Shown here: positions 7,950 to 14,800 of the stretch, piece after piece
How positions within the stretch are numbered: position 1 is the first letter of the stretch
Layout: each line of letters starts with the position of its first letter
NCBI GenBank assembly: GCA_019310665.1
Contig: JAFDDW010000003.1
Location: forward strand, 1-19,088
Source of the DNA: Deltaproteobacteria bacterium
Lineage (GTDB): Bacteria; Desulfobacterota; Desulfobacteria; Desulfobacterales; JAFDCJ01
Reading direction: 5' to 3'
Length of the DNA: 19,088 nt
The notes under the pieces: model-generated
Told to the model about the DNA's origin: nothing
What the model saw: the letters and a program-made list of their open reading frames with translations, nothing else
Databases searched by the model: none
Translations under genes and position numbers: made by a program

Positions 7950-8612
7950 TCAGAGCAGCGACGGACGCCGACGCTGCCGCCTGGCGGAAAATCCCACGAT
8001 AAATCCCATCAAGAGGACACCGGAACCGGCTAAAAACCATTTGATATATTGATTGGTTTCAACGGACCTCAATTCCTCATCCAGGGTATCCGCGCGTTTG
8101 GTTTGCTCAGCAAGTTGCCTGCTAACCGTCTTGGATTTCTCTTCAAGTTCTAAATATTCAGCCGAACCGGCTTTCAGCTTATCGTAATCAAGGCGCAGTT
8201 TCTGGAGCGTTTTCTCATTTTTATCAAGAGTTGACTTAAGTTTTTTGTTTTCACTTCTAAACCGGGTATTTTCTTCAAGCAGGGTAGCCGCCTGCTGCGT
8301 CAGGGCTTTATGCTTGCGCTGCAATTTTTCCAATCGCACATTGTGGGTCGGCTCGGGCATCAGATACCTGGTCAAAACATAGCCTTCTTTTCCCTTTGCA
8401 TTCCTAACCAGAGACCAATCATCGCCCGGTTCCAGAATCTCGACCTTCTGACCGGATTCTACAACGGCTAAGATTTTATGCTCTGTGCTCGGACCGCTGC
8501 GCAGGGTTAATTTTAATTGGTCCGTCACATACATGCTCTCGGCAAATCCATTGGCAGAGAAACACATCAGAACAATTCCCAAAAACACTATTCGCTGAAG
8601 CTGCTGTTTCAT
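7950..8612 (-). CDS. SH3-domain, coiled-coil membrane protein (TIGR04211/YgiM-like)
   Basis: 220 residues from the ATG at 8612. An AGGGAG site lies 10 bases upstream, too close to the alternative ATG at 8621. Residues 1-25 are a signal peptide ending NGFAES. Residues about 27-88 are a bacterial SH3 domain (LTLRSGPSTEHKILAVVESG, then DDWSLVRNAKGKEGYVLTRYL). Residues 90-185 are a coiled coil of K/E/L heptads. Residues 189-208 form a membrane helix (WFLAGSGVLLMGFIVGF) followed by a basic cytosolic tail RRQRRR. This is the full architecture of TIGR04211-type proteins such as YgiM: a periplasmic SH3 and coiled coil held by a C-terminal anchor. Bacterial SH3 domains often bind peptidoglycan or envelope proteins, but the function of this family is not established. 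It is divergent from the DUF1178 gene. Confidence 0.93.
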   Translation of the reverse strand: MKQQLQRIVFLGIVLMCFSANGFAESMYVTDQLKLTLRSGPSTEHKILAVVESGQKVEILEPGDDWSLVRNAKGKEGYVLTRYLMPEPTHNVRLEKLQRKHKALTQQAATLLEENTRFRSENKKLKSTLDKNEKTLQKLRLDYDKLKAGSAEYLELEEKSKTVSRQLAEQTKRADTLDEELRSVETNQYIKWFLAGSGVLLMGFIVGFSARRQRRRPSLL

Positions 8613-8804
8613 ATATGTCATACTCCCTGATACAAGTTGATGAATTTCCGTTATGGTATTACTTTACAACATTTTGGGAAAATAGCAAATTATGTTAACT
8701 ATGTCTTTAAAAATATTGCGACATATGATAATCTAATTTTGATTTATGTGTATTTATCTAAAATTACTAACAATAATTAATTCAGCCCGAATGGATACGC
8801 TCAT

Positions 8805-9230
8805 ATGATCGCATACGATTTACAATGTAATAATGGTCACGCCTTTGAAGGCTGGTTTGAAGACCGCAAAGCCTATCTCGACCAGAAGAAAAAAGGCCTG
8901 ATCACCTGTCCGATCTGTAACGTCACCTCTGTGGACATTGTGCCCTCCACATTTGCGATTAAATCGGCCCCGCCTTCTGCCTCCAAGGATTTTGCGGCTG
9001 AAAAAGCCGTCCTGGAAAAAATTGGACAAGAAGCCATTGATTTTGTTGAAAAAAACTTCGACAACGTGGGTTGTGAATTTGCCAAGGAAGCCTTGAAAAT
9101 CCATTACGGCGCTGCTGAGCCCCGCAACATCCGGGGCGTGAGTACCAAGGAGGAAGAAAAAACGCTCACGGATGAGGGAATCCAATTCATTAAAATTCCG
9201 ATCCCGGCAAGACCGGATACGGATTCATGA
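8805..9230 (+). CDS. DUF1178-family protein
   Basis: 141 residues; the start MIAYDLQCNNGHAFEGWF is the canonical DUF1178 opening, which supports the ATG at 8805 despite a poor ribosome site. C8 with H12, and the pair in CPICN (C35, C38), form a zinc-ribbon-like group near the N-terminus, resembling the regulatory zinc ribbons of the FmdB type. The middle is an alanine/lysine-rich helix. The C-terminal half carries the conserved 'IHYGAAEPRNIRG' and 'EGIQFIKIPIPAR' segments. It is cytosolic and of normal family length. Function is unknown in all members I am aware of. The upstream spacer 8622-8804 is strongly AT-rich and must carry promoters for both divergent genes, but no single clear hexamer pair stands out. 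Confidence 0.93.
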   Translation: MIAYDLQCNNGHAFEGWFEDRKAYLDQKKKGLITCPICNVTSVDIVPSTFAIKSAPPSASKDFAAEKAVLEKIGQEAIDFVEKNFDNVGCEFAKEALKIHYGAAEPRNIRGVSTKEEEKTLTDEGIQFIKIPIPARPDTDS

Positions 9231-9328
9231 CGCCAGAACCAAGCAAGAGGCTTCGCCCCATTAGCGCCAAATTATTTTGTAAATGTTCACACGTTGCATT
9301 TATGCCATACGGGCTTGTTTCAAGAGAT

Positions 9329-9370
9329 GAACGTCGAACATCGAACATCCAACGTTGAACATCGAATAAT
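9329..9370. repeat. heptamer array GAACATC, left arm
   Basis: Six units in 7-base register (GAACGTC, GAACATC, GAACATC, CAACGTT, GAACATC, GAATAAT). The matching array in opposite orientation lies at 9553-9613. The arm runs directly into GATGTCGCT-CC-GCTCCG. Confidence 0.75.
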
Positions 9371-9430
9371 GATGTCGCTCCGCTCCGCAATTTAATTTCA
9401 TTTGTTTTACTATTTCTGTTTCTTTTCAGT

Positions 9431-9497
9431 CCTTCGACTTTGCTCAGGACCGTGAGCCTGTTGAAAATCCCGAGCTTGTCGAGGTGGTCGAACGGCC
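9431..9497. repeat. REP-like palindromic element between the GAACATC arms
   Basis: The core contains CCTTCGAC, GCTCAGGAC, GTGAGC, GAGCTTGTCGAGG and GGTCGAACGG, that is, repeated inverted copies of the TTCGAC/GTCGAA and GCTCA/TGAGC type. This resembles the CCTTCGAC...GTCGAA palindromes common between genes of many environmental bacteria. The family resemblance is from memory and unverified. Confidence 0.6.
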
Positions 9498-9552
9498 GTT
9501 TTGATACTCGTAACGAAAATTTTAATTAATTCTTCTGTTTCCTTCTTTTCTC

Positions 9553-9613
9553 ATTCAAAATTCGATGTTGGACGTTCGATGTTCGATGTTCATCCTTTCA
9601 GTGTTCTATGTTC
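9553..9613. repeat. heptamer array GAACATC, right arm (inverted)
   Basis: On the minus strand it reads GAACATA, GAACACT, one 8-base unit, then GAACATC twice, GAACGTC, CAACATC, GAATTTT: the same words as 9329-9370 in the opposite direction. Together the two arms could pair as a long imperfect stem around about 180 bases. The spacer 9231-9727 contains no gene. It also holds a small stem CATGAGT/ACTCATG at 9655-9677. Confidence 0.75.
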
Positions 9614-9710
9614 TTTTTTTCAGTTCCTCCCGCATAAAAACAACTTAACTATTCCATGAGTGAGGCTAAAACTCATGCATCAAAAAACGCCCTATAAGTT
9701 CATTCAGTAT

Positions 9711-9730
9711 TAGACAATTCGAGTTGTCTA
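9711..9730 (-). terminator. hairpin at the stop codon of the PAS gene
   Basis: TAGACAA (9711-9717), 6-base loop, TTGTCTA (9724-9730); the palindrome begins at the TAG stop of the minus-strand gene. No U-tract follows, so its terminator role is uncertain. Confidence 0.4.
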
Positions 9731-10483
9731 GTAGCGGGTTCCTGACGATTTATCAATATCTACGATCTTTTCGCCTTCTACGTAATCACGGGTTTCATAC
9801 TTGGTGATGTGCATTAGTTTGCGCGACATGTCTCGCAACGCATTCAGCGGTTGCTTGATTCTGGCGACTTTTTTCTCGATCTCACTTTTATTGTACGTAT
9901 CCATCACCAGAAACTCAGCCAGTTCCACAAGGGTCAACTGCATGGGTTGATTCATCTCATGGCACACCGCACCCGCCATTTCAACAACCGCCTGTAATTT
10001 CTCCTTTTGCAGCAATTCAGCCTCAGCACGCCTGCGCCACGAAATATCAGATATGGTAAAAGTGGCTCTTTGCATAGGATCCGGAGGATAAAGGGTATTC
10101 ACTTTTAAATGACCCCAGAAGGTAGTCCCGTCCTTGCGTTGAAAGCTAGCATCCAGCCAGGCCTCTTGGCCGGCTTTCAGATAGTTATAAATAAAGTCGC
10201 CAACCCTTTGGAAATCTTGCTCCGATGGATAAATGATTCTAGCGCTCTTTCCAAGATAATCGGCTTCTGATTCAAAACGAAACATTCTCATCAGAGAGCC
10301 ATTAATTCGCTTGATGATTCGATTTTCGACCAGACCGATGCCGATCGGAGAAGCGGATAAAATGCTGTTGACGATTTCATTACTCCGGCGCAGCGACTCT
10401 TCTGCTGATTTGCAATCTGCAGCCTCTTTTCCCAATTCCGCAACTCTTTCTTTTAATTCTTCGTAGGTAGGTTTTAGTTCCAT
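9728..10483 (-). CDS. PAS protein with histidine phosphoacceptor domain but no ATPase domain
   Basis: 251 residues from ATG at 10483. Residues 1-38 are a coiled coil (MELKPTYEELKERVAELGKE). Residues about 38-155 are a PAS domain with a C-terminal PAC segment (FQRKDGTTFWGHLKV, TFTISDISWRRRAEAEL). Residues 160-230 are a HisKA-like dimerisation and phosphoacceptor domain with H175 in VCHEMNQPMQ, the usual H-box. The protein then ends within about 20 residues (EGEKIVDIDKSSGTRY), so the entire HATPase domain (N, G1 and G2 boxes) of a sensor kinase is missing. The downstream DNA shows no such domain, and a hairpin sits on the stop, so this looks like a complete short protein rather than a fresh truncation. 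It could accept phosphate from another kinase or act by dimerising with one. It is cytosolic, with no adjacent response regulator. Confidence 0.88.
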   Translation of the reverse strand: MELKPTYEELKERVAELGKEAADCKSAEESLRRSNEIVNSILSASPIGIGLVENRIIKRINGSLMRMFRFESEADYLGKSARIIYPSEQDFQRVGDFIYNYLKAGQEAWLDASFQRKDGTTFWGHLKVNTLYPPDPMQRATFTISDISWRRRAEAELLQKEKLQAVVEMAGAVCHEMNQPMQLTLVELAEFLVMDTYNKSEIEKKVARIKQPLNALRDMSRKLMHITKYETRDYVEGEKIVDIDKSSGTRY

Positions 10484-10513
10484 TGAATCTTCTCATCTTT
10501 TAAAAATATATTA

Positions 10514-10589
10514 GACAGGATTTACAGGATTATCAGGATTTATTTTGAACTCGTATTTCTTTATCCTGTCCTTCCTGTTGATCCTGTCA
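10514..10589. repeat. inverted arms of a 9-base word (ACAGGATTW)
   Basis: The left arm 10514-10542 has three units of ACAGGATTW/TCAGGATTT. The right arm 10562-10589 reads GACAGGATCA, ACAGGAAGG, ACAGGATA on the opposite strand. Only 19 bases separate them, so RNA of this region would fold into a hairpin. It lies in the 249-base spacer 10484-10732, between the recD2-type gene and the downstream PAS gene. The rest of that spacer shows only a weak GC-rich stem near 10630-10665. Confidence 0.75.
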
Positions 10590-10732
10590 GAAAATGGACT
10601 GCCTATGCCGTTAAGTTTTTTATTTGATTAGACTGGCCGCTTTTCAGGCCGGCGGCTGGGCTGACACCTAGAAACCAAATTACCCTAAACCAGACTCTTA
10701 TAGTTCGCTATACACACTGCTGTCGGTATGAA

Positions 10733-12934
10733 TTAAACCTTCGAAGAAAGCCTATCAGCCAACCTCGACAGCCGCCGGTGGGGTTTGTCGTTTTTCAGGG
10801 CAATGTTAAGCGCTTTTCGGGTACCGATCAGGATGACTAATTTTTGGCCTCGGGTCATGGCGGTGTAAAGCAAATTCCTTTGTAACAGGACATAATGCTG
10901 GGTCATCAGCGGCACGATAACAGCCGGATATTCAGAGCCCTGGGATTTGTGGATTGAAATGGCGTAGGCCACTGTCAACTCATCCAGCTCGTCGAAAGCA
11001 TAACTGACGTTTTTGCCGTAGTAATTTACCGATAGTTCCGCTTTTTGGTTGTCAATGCCGGCGACGATTCCAATATCGCCATTATACACCTCTTTGGGGT
11101 AATTGTTTTTAAGGTGCATTACCTTGTCGCCGGCTTTGAATGATATCCCTGTATTTTTCGTCTCTACAGGTTGGTAATTTAATACTTTTTGCAAAAGATT
11201 GTTTAAGTTGATTGTACCGACCGCACCTTTGTGCATCGGTGTTAATACCTGAATGTCATTGACCGGATCAAAATCAAATTCGCCGGGCAACTCTTCTTTG
11301 CACAATTGAACAATCCTGGCAGCTGCCCGGTCCGGGTCGTTTTGTTCTATGAAATAAAAATCGGAAAGATCATCTAAACCGTTTGAGCCTTGAAAGTCGG
11401 GGAATTCACCCTCACGAACCTTATGGGCGTTGATAACAATTGAGCTTTCCTGGTCCTGACGGAAAATTTTATTCAAATAGAATACCGGTATGCTACCAGA
11501 GTCGATCATATCCGCCAGGACATTGCCGGGCCCTACTGATGGAAGCTGGAATACATCACCCACCAGAATCATCCTGGCCGACAGCGGCACGGCTGCCAGA
11601 AGATGATGCATCAAAACCGTGTCGACCATTGAAGCTTCATCGATAATAACGGCATCGGCGTCCAGTTGATGGTCGCGGTTTCGCATGAAGCCGTTATCGG
11701 TGAAGCTGTATCCCAGAAGACGATGAATGGTGCTTGCCTTTTTTCGGGTAATCTCCGCCAAACGCCGGGCCGCCCGGCCGGTGGGTGCTGCCAGCAGAAC
11801 TCGCTTGCCCTGGGCCTGATATACGGTGCTGATGGAACGCAAAAGGGTTGTTTTGCCGGTTCCGGGTCCGCCGGTAATAATCACAATACGATGGGGAAAA
11901 ACCTTTTCGAGTACCTCCACCTGTTCGGCAGATAGGTTAATGGCAAGCTTCTGATGGACTTCTTTGGCGATGCCATCGGCATCGATATCACCAGGTTCCA
12001 CCGGTACAGAGAGCATCGCCATCAGGCGGCCTGCCAGCCCGCTTTCTGCCAGATGCAAATCTTTCATGTACACGGCACTCGTCGATGGATTCGTTTCAAG
12101 CGGCTCAACGATGATGACATTGGCGGCAAGCAGTTCGTCAATGGCATTCTCAATGGCCCCTTGACTGATTTGGAACCGATTTTCACAACGCGAAAAAAGG
12201 TTTTCCTTTTCAGCGAAAGTATGCCCGTCATCTGCATTTTGAAGAATAAGATGCAGGATACAGGCGCGCACGCGCTCGGGGTCTTCATTTTCAACACCCT
12301 GTTTGCGGGCAATGGTATCGGCGATCAGAAATCCGGCACCCGGTATATCCTCTGCCAACACGTAAGGATCCTCCTGGATAAGGGCCACCGCATCCGGACC
12401 GTATGCTTTGTATATTTTTGCGCAATAGGAAGTCTGAACCCCCATTTTCTGCAAAAACTGCATCAAACCTCTAAGGGCGTGATGCTCGCTCCAGGCGCTT
12501 TGTATCAGGGCTGCTTTGGCTTCCCCGATGCCGTCCACTTCAACGAGCCTTTCCGGGTGGCCCTCAATGATCTCCAGGGTTTCCGCTCCGAAGGCGTTAA
12601 CCATCCTTGAAGCCAGTGATGGACCGATTCCTTTAATAATACCGGACCCCAGGTATTTACGGATACCATCAACCCCTGCCGGCAGCGTCACTTCAAATGA
12701 TTGAACTTTAAACTGCTGACCGTATTTGGGATGGGTCTCCCAGCGACCATTGACTTTTACGGTTTCACCGAGGCTAACGCCCGTCAAATATCCGACAACC
12801 GTCACGGCGGCGGACAAATTGGAGGGTTTTAACCGCGCAATGGTATAATGGGTCTCTTCGTTAAAATAGGTGGTGTGCTCCAGATGACCTTCAATTGTCG
12901 TAGCAGAAGTGTATTTCGCTTTATTATTCTTCAT
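10733..12934 (-). CDS. recD2: RecD2-type ATP-dependent DNA helicase
   Basis: 733 residues from the ATG at 12934. The frame is open further upstream, but residues from MKNNKAKYTSATTIEGHLEH match the usual RecD2 N-terminus; the ribosome site is weak. The N-terminal half has the OB-like domain (EGHLEHTTYFNEETHYTIAR) and helix-hairpin-helix elements (KGIGPSLASRM at 101-111, VDGIGEAKA at 133-141). The motor has Walker A GGPGTGKTT (355-363), motif Ic APTGRAARRL, Walker B IIDEAS (430-435), GDVFQLPS (459-466), IFRQ and the SF1 motifs YAISIHKSQGSEYP and LLYTAMTRG. This is a complete 5'-3' superfamily 1B helicase of the RecBCD-independent type, acting in DNA repair or replication-fork rescue. The start lies 19 bases after the gmhB stop, indicating co-transcription and perhaps translational coupling. 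Confidence 0.95.
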   Translation of the reverse strand: MKNNKAKYTSATTIEGHLEHTTYFNEETHYTIARLKPSNLSAAVTVVGYLTGVSLGETVKVNGRWETHPKYGQQFKVQSFEVTLPAGVDGIRKYLGSGIIKGIGPSLASRMVNAFGAETLEIIEGHPERLVEVDGIGEAKAALIQSAWSEHHALRGLMQFLQKMGVQTSYCAKIYKAYGPDAVALIQEDPYVLAEDIPGAGFLIADTIARKQGVENEDPERVRACILHLILQNADDGHTFAEKENLFSRCENRFQISQGAIENAIDELLAANVIIVEPLETNPSTSAVYMKDLHLAESGLAGRLMAMLSVPVEPGDIDADGIAKEVHQKLAINLSAEQVEVLEKVFPHRIVIITGGPGTGKTTLLRSISTVYQAQGKRVLLAAPTGRAARRLAEITRKKASTIHRLLGYSFTDNGFMRNRDHQLDADAVIIDEASMVDTVLMHHLLAAVPLSARMILVGDVFQLPSVGPGNVLADMIDSGSIPVFYLNKIFRQDQESSIVINAHKVREGEFPDFQGSNGLDDLSDFYFIEQNDPDRAAARIVQLCKEELPGEFDFDPVNDIQVLTPMHKGAVGTINLNNLLQKVLNYQPVETKNTGISFKAGDKVMHLKNNYPKEVYNGDIGIVAGIDNQKAELSVNYYGKNVSYAFDELDELTVAYAISIHKSQGSEYPAVIVPLMTQHYVLLQRNLLYTAMTRGQKLVILIGTRKALNIALKNDKPHRRLSRLADRLSSKV

Positions 12935-12953
12935 TCGGGACAAACTATAGGAA

Positions 12954-13511
12954 TTAGGAATGACTTTCAAGGATCCACTCTGCAGCTTCATACAGGTCCT
13001 TCGCAACATAATCCACACGGATTTTCCGGGCCTTCAACACACTTGCCACATCGTCTTCTTTGCCGCTTTTAACGAGCACCACCGTACCACAGCCAGCCCT
13101 GCGGGCACACTCGATATCTTTGGCACTGTCTCCAACCATCACAGCTGTGGTCAGATCAATCCCGTATTTTTTTTGGGCCTGATAAATCAATCCCGGTTCG
13201 GGTTTGCGGCAATCACAATCATCTCCCGGCATATGGGGACAGTAAAAAACGTCCTTAATTTCTCCGCCGCTTGACGCAACCGTCTGCATCATCATGTTGT
13301 GAACAAATTCAAGGTCTTTCAAGGATATCAACTTACGCGGTACCGCAGACTGGTTGGTGATAACAATATTGACAAAGCCGTTTGTGGTCAACGCCTTGAT
13401 AGCCTCGAGGCTGCCGGGAATAAATTCAAATTCCTCCCAGCTTTTAATGTAAGCATGTGAATCCCGGTTGATCGTACCGTCCCGGTCCAGGAAAACCACC
13501 TTATTCAGCAA
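12954..13511 (-). CDS. gmhB: D-glycero-D-manno-heptose-1,7-bisphosphate 7-phosphatase, HAD family
   Basis: 185 residues. The start is TTG at 13511, supported by AGGTGA six bases upstream; no ATG fits the conserved opening (VVFLDRDGTIN). The HAD phosphatase motifs are intact: motif I DRDGT, motif II ITNQS, K of RKPEPG and motif IV GDSAKDI. A zinc loop C-x-H-x7-C-x-C (CPHMPGDDCDC) is typical of GmhB and HisB-N. In GmhB it stabilises the enzyme that removes the C7 phosphate in ADP-heptose synthesis for lipopolysaccharide inner core, in the cytosol. GmhB is favoured over histidinol phosphatase because no his genes are nearby, but none of the other heptose genes is present either. It precedes the recD2-type gene in one likely transcript. 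The TTG start may keep expression low. Confidence 0.87.
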   Translation of the reverse strand: MLNKVVFLDRDGTINRDSHAYIKSWEEFEFIPGSLEAIKALTTNGFVNIVITNQSAVPRKLISLKDLEFVHNMMMQTVASSGGEIKDVFYCPHMPGDDCDCRKPEPGLIYQAQKKYGIDLTTAVMVGDSAKDIECARRAGCGTVVLVKSGKEDDVASVLKARKIRVDYVAKDLYEAAEWILESHS

Positions 13512-13533
13512 ACTATATCACCTCTCTAAAATT

Positions 13534-13568
13534 GAATAATGACAAACGACGAATGTCGAATGGTGGAT
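13534..13568. repeat. heptamer array GACGAAT, left arm
   Basis: Units GAATAAT, GACAAAC, GACGAAT, GTCGAAT, GGTGGAT in strict 7-base register, then GTCGCT-AT-GCTCCG, the same inner boundary as the GAACATC arm at 9370. It begins just beyond the gmhB ribosome site. Confidence 0.7.
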
Positions 13569-13645
13569 GTCGCTATGCTCCGTCATTTTTATAGGCGATT
13601 TTTTGATGAAACCGTCATCTTTTAAAAATTATAAAAAAGATAGCA

Positions 13646-13680
13646 TTCCACAATTAGTCAATCGTCATTCGTCAATTGTC
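13646..13680. repeat. heptamer array GACGAAT, right arm (inverted)
   Basis: On the minus strand the units are GACAATT, GACGAAT, GACGATT, GACTAAT, TGTGGAA, the inverted partner of 13534-13568. It ends 3 bases before the rlpA stop codon, so almost the whole rlpA-gmhB gap (13512-13682) is this element. Confidence 0.7.
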
Positions 13681-13682
13681 CG

Positions 13683-14492
13683 CTATTCAGCAATCAAAAT
13701 GGCGTCCGGGTATCCGTCCTGTATCAAAATTTCCTCGTGCCGAACGGCATCTTCCAGGGTCGTGAATTTTCCGATCCGCACCCGATAAAAGATCTGGTCA
13801 CCACGGTCAAAAACCGTTATGTGCGCATTTTTATACCTTTTTTCGAGCTCGCGCGTCTGCCTCTCAGCATTCTCACGGTTTACAAAGGCGCCGACCTGAT
13901 AGGTAAAATTACCCGAAAAATAGTCTCCCTGCACGTAGGTGCGGCTTGACCCACCGTCAGTGGCCGCAGGGGTTCCCAGGGCAAAGACCTCGACCCTGGC
14001 AGTTCCGGGACCGACGATTCCAATATCTTTGGCCGCCGTGTAAGAGAGATCAATAATTCGTCCCCTTACAAAAGGTCCCCGGTCGTTAATTCGCACATCT
14101 ATCTTGCGATTGTTTTCAAGATTATGAACCCGCACATAGGTGCCCAGCGGCAAAGTTTTGTGGGCCGCCGTCACGGCATACATATCATAGATTTCACCAT
14201 TGGCGGTTTTTTTGCCGTGGAAATCCTTCCCGTACCAGGAAGCGATTCCGCGCTGGCGAAAACCTTTGGAGTGCGGCAGCGGCTGGTACCATTTACCAAA
14301 AACTTTATACGGTTTCGGATATCCCGCCGGCTGCTTGGGAGGCGGTTCATAGGTTGCAGCACAACCGATAACTAAATAAAAAAAAGTGCAGCTTAATAAG
14401 AGCGGCACGGCTCTGATTCTGCGGAAAAATGAAGATTTAGTGATAATGGAATCTATATTTCTAAGAAACAAAATTATAGTATCCCACCCCAA
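13683..14492 (-). CDS. rlpA: RlpA-type septal ring lipoprotein (lytic transglycosylase) with SPOR domain
   Basis: About 269 residues. The start is uncertain: the frame opens with TTG at 14492 but lacks a ribosome site there, while a G-rich stretch (14482-14489) precedes another TTG at 14471. A lipoprotein signal follows (FFRRIRAVPLLLSC, then LVIGC with the acylated cysteine). Residues about 80-170 form the double-psi barrel of RlpA (GIASWYGKDFHGKKTANGE, HKTLPLGTYVRVHNLEN, INDRGPFVRGRIIDLS), including the catalytic aspartate of DRGPF. The C-terminal 75 residues are a SPOR domain (FTYQVGAFVNRENAERQT, YRVRIGKFTTLEDA) that binds denuded septal glycan. The protein sits in the outer membrane and works in daughter-cell separation. 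It lies between lon and gmhB, with repeat-filled gaps on both sides. Confidence 0.93.
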   Translation of the reverse strand: MGWDTIILFLRNIDSIITKSSFFRRIRAVPLLLSCTFFYLVIGCAATYEPPPKQPAGYPKPYKVFGKWYQPLPHSKGFRQRGIASWYGKDFHGKKTANGEIYDMYAVTAAHKTLPLGTYVRVHNLENNRKIDVRINDRGPFVRGRIIDLSYTAAKDIGIVGPGTARVEVFALGTPAATDGGSSRTYVQGDYFSGNFTYQVGAFVNRENAERQTRELEKRYKNAHITVFDRGDQIFYRVRIGKFTTLEDAVRHEEILIQDGYPDAILIAE

Positions 14493-14526
14493 TTATGGTT
14501 TTATAAAGCATTAAAATCCCAAACCC

Positions 14527-14580
14527 CAAGCACCAAATTACAAATAAATCTCAAATTTCAATATCCAATGACCAAAACAT
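14527..14580. repeat. heptamer array CAANNNN, left arm
   Basis: Units CAAGCAC, CAAATTA, an 11-base step, then CAA-led units every 7 bases to CAATGAC and CAAAACA. The reverse-oriented partner at 14664-14722 shares CAAGCAC at the outer end, CAATGAC inside, and also has one 11-base step. Confidence 0.72.
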
Positions 14581-14636
14581 TCACCGCAGTTGCAGCGTAT
14601 CGCTGTGGCAACCATTAATCGCCGGTGATGATACCA
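14580..14636. repeat. structured core between the CAANNNN arms
   Basis: Nested complementary pieces: TCACCG with CGGTGA outside, GTTGC with GCAAC, and AGCG-TAT-CGCT at the centre. This is a second example of a REP-like palindrome between inverted heptamer arms, although its sequence is unrelated to the 9431 core. Confidence 0.55.
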
Positions 14637-14663
14637 TTTGGCACAAATGCTGGAGGATCATAT

Positions 14664-14722
14664 GTTTGGAATTTAGAATTTTGGTCATTGGGATTTATTT
14701 GAGATTTGTTTTTTGGTGCTTG
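14664..14722. repeat. heptamer array CAANNNN, right arm (inverted)
   Basis: Read on the minus strand: CAAGCAC, CAAAAAA, CAAATCT, CAAATAAATCC (the 11-base step), CAATGAC, CAAAATT, CTAAATT, CCAAAC. The spacer 14493-14800 between lon and rlpA is mostly this element and has no gene. No clear lon terminator was seen. Confidence 0.72.
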
Positions 14723-14800
14723 TTATTTTTAAAATACTCATTCGACAAGTAACCTTCGTATATTCTCTCAATTATCTGTTTAAATGATGTGTCCCGTGGG

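Noticed and set aside
11954..12610. 218-codon open frame on the plus strand
   Set aside because: It lies entirely antisense to the conserved recD2-type helicase frame, with no ribosome site and no recognisable domain.
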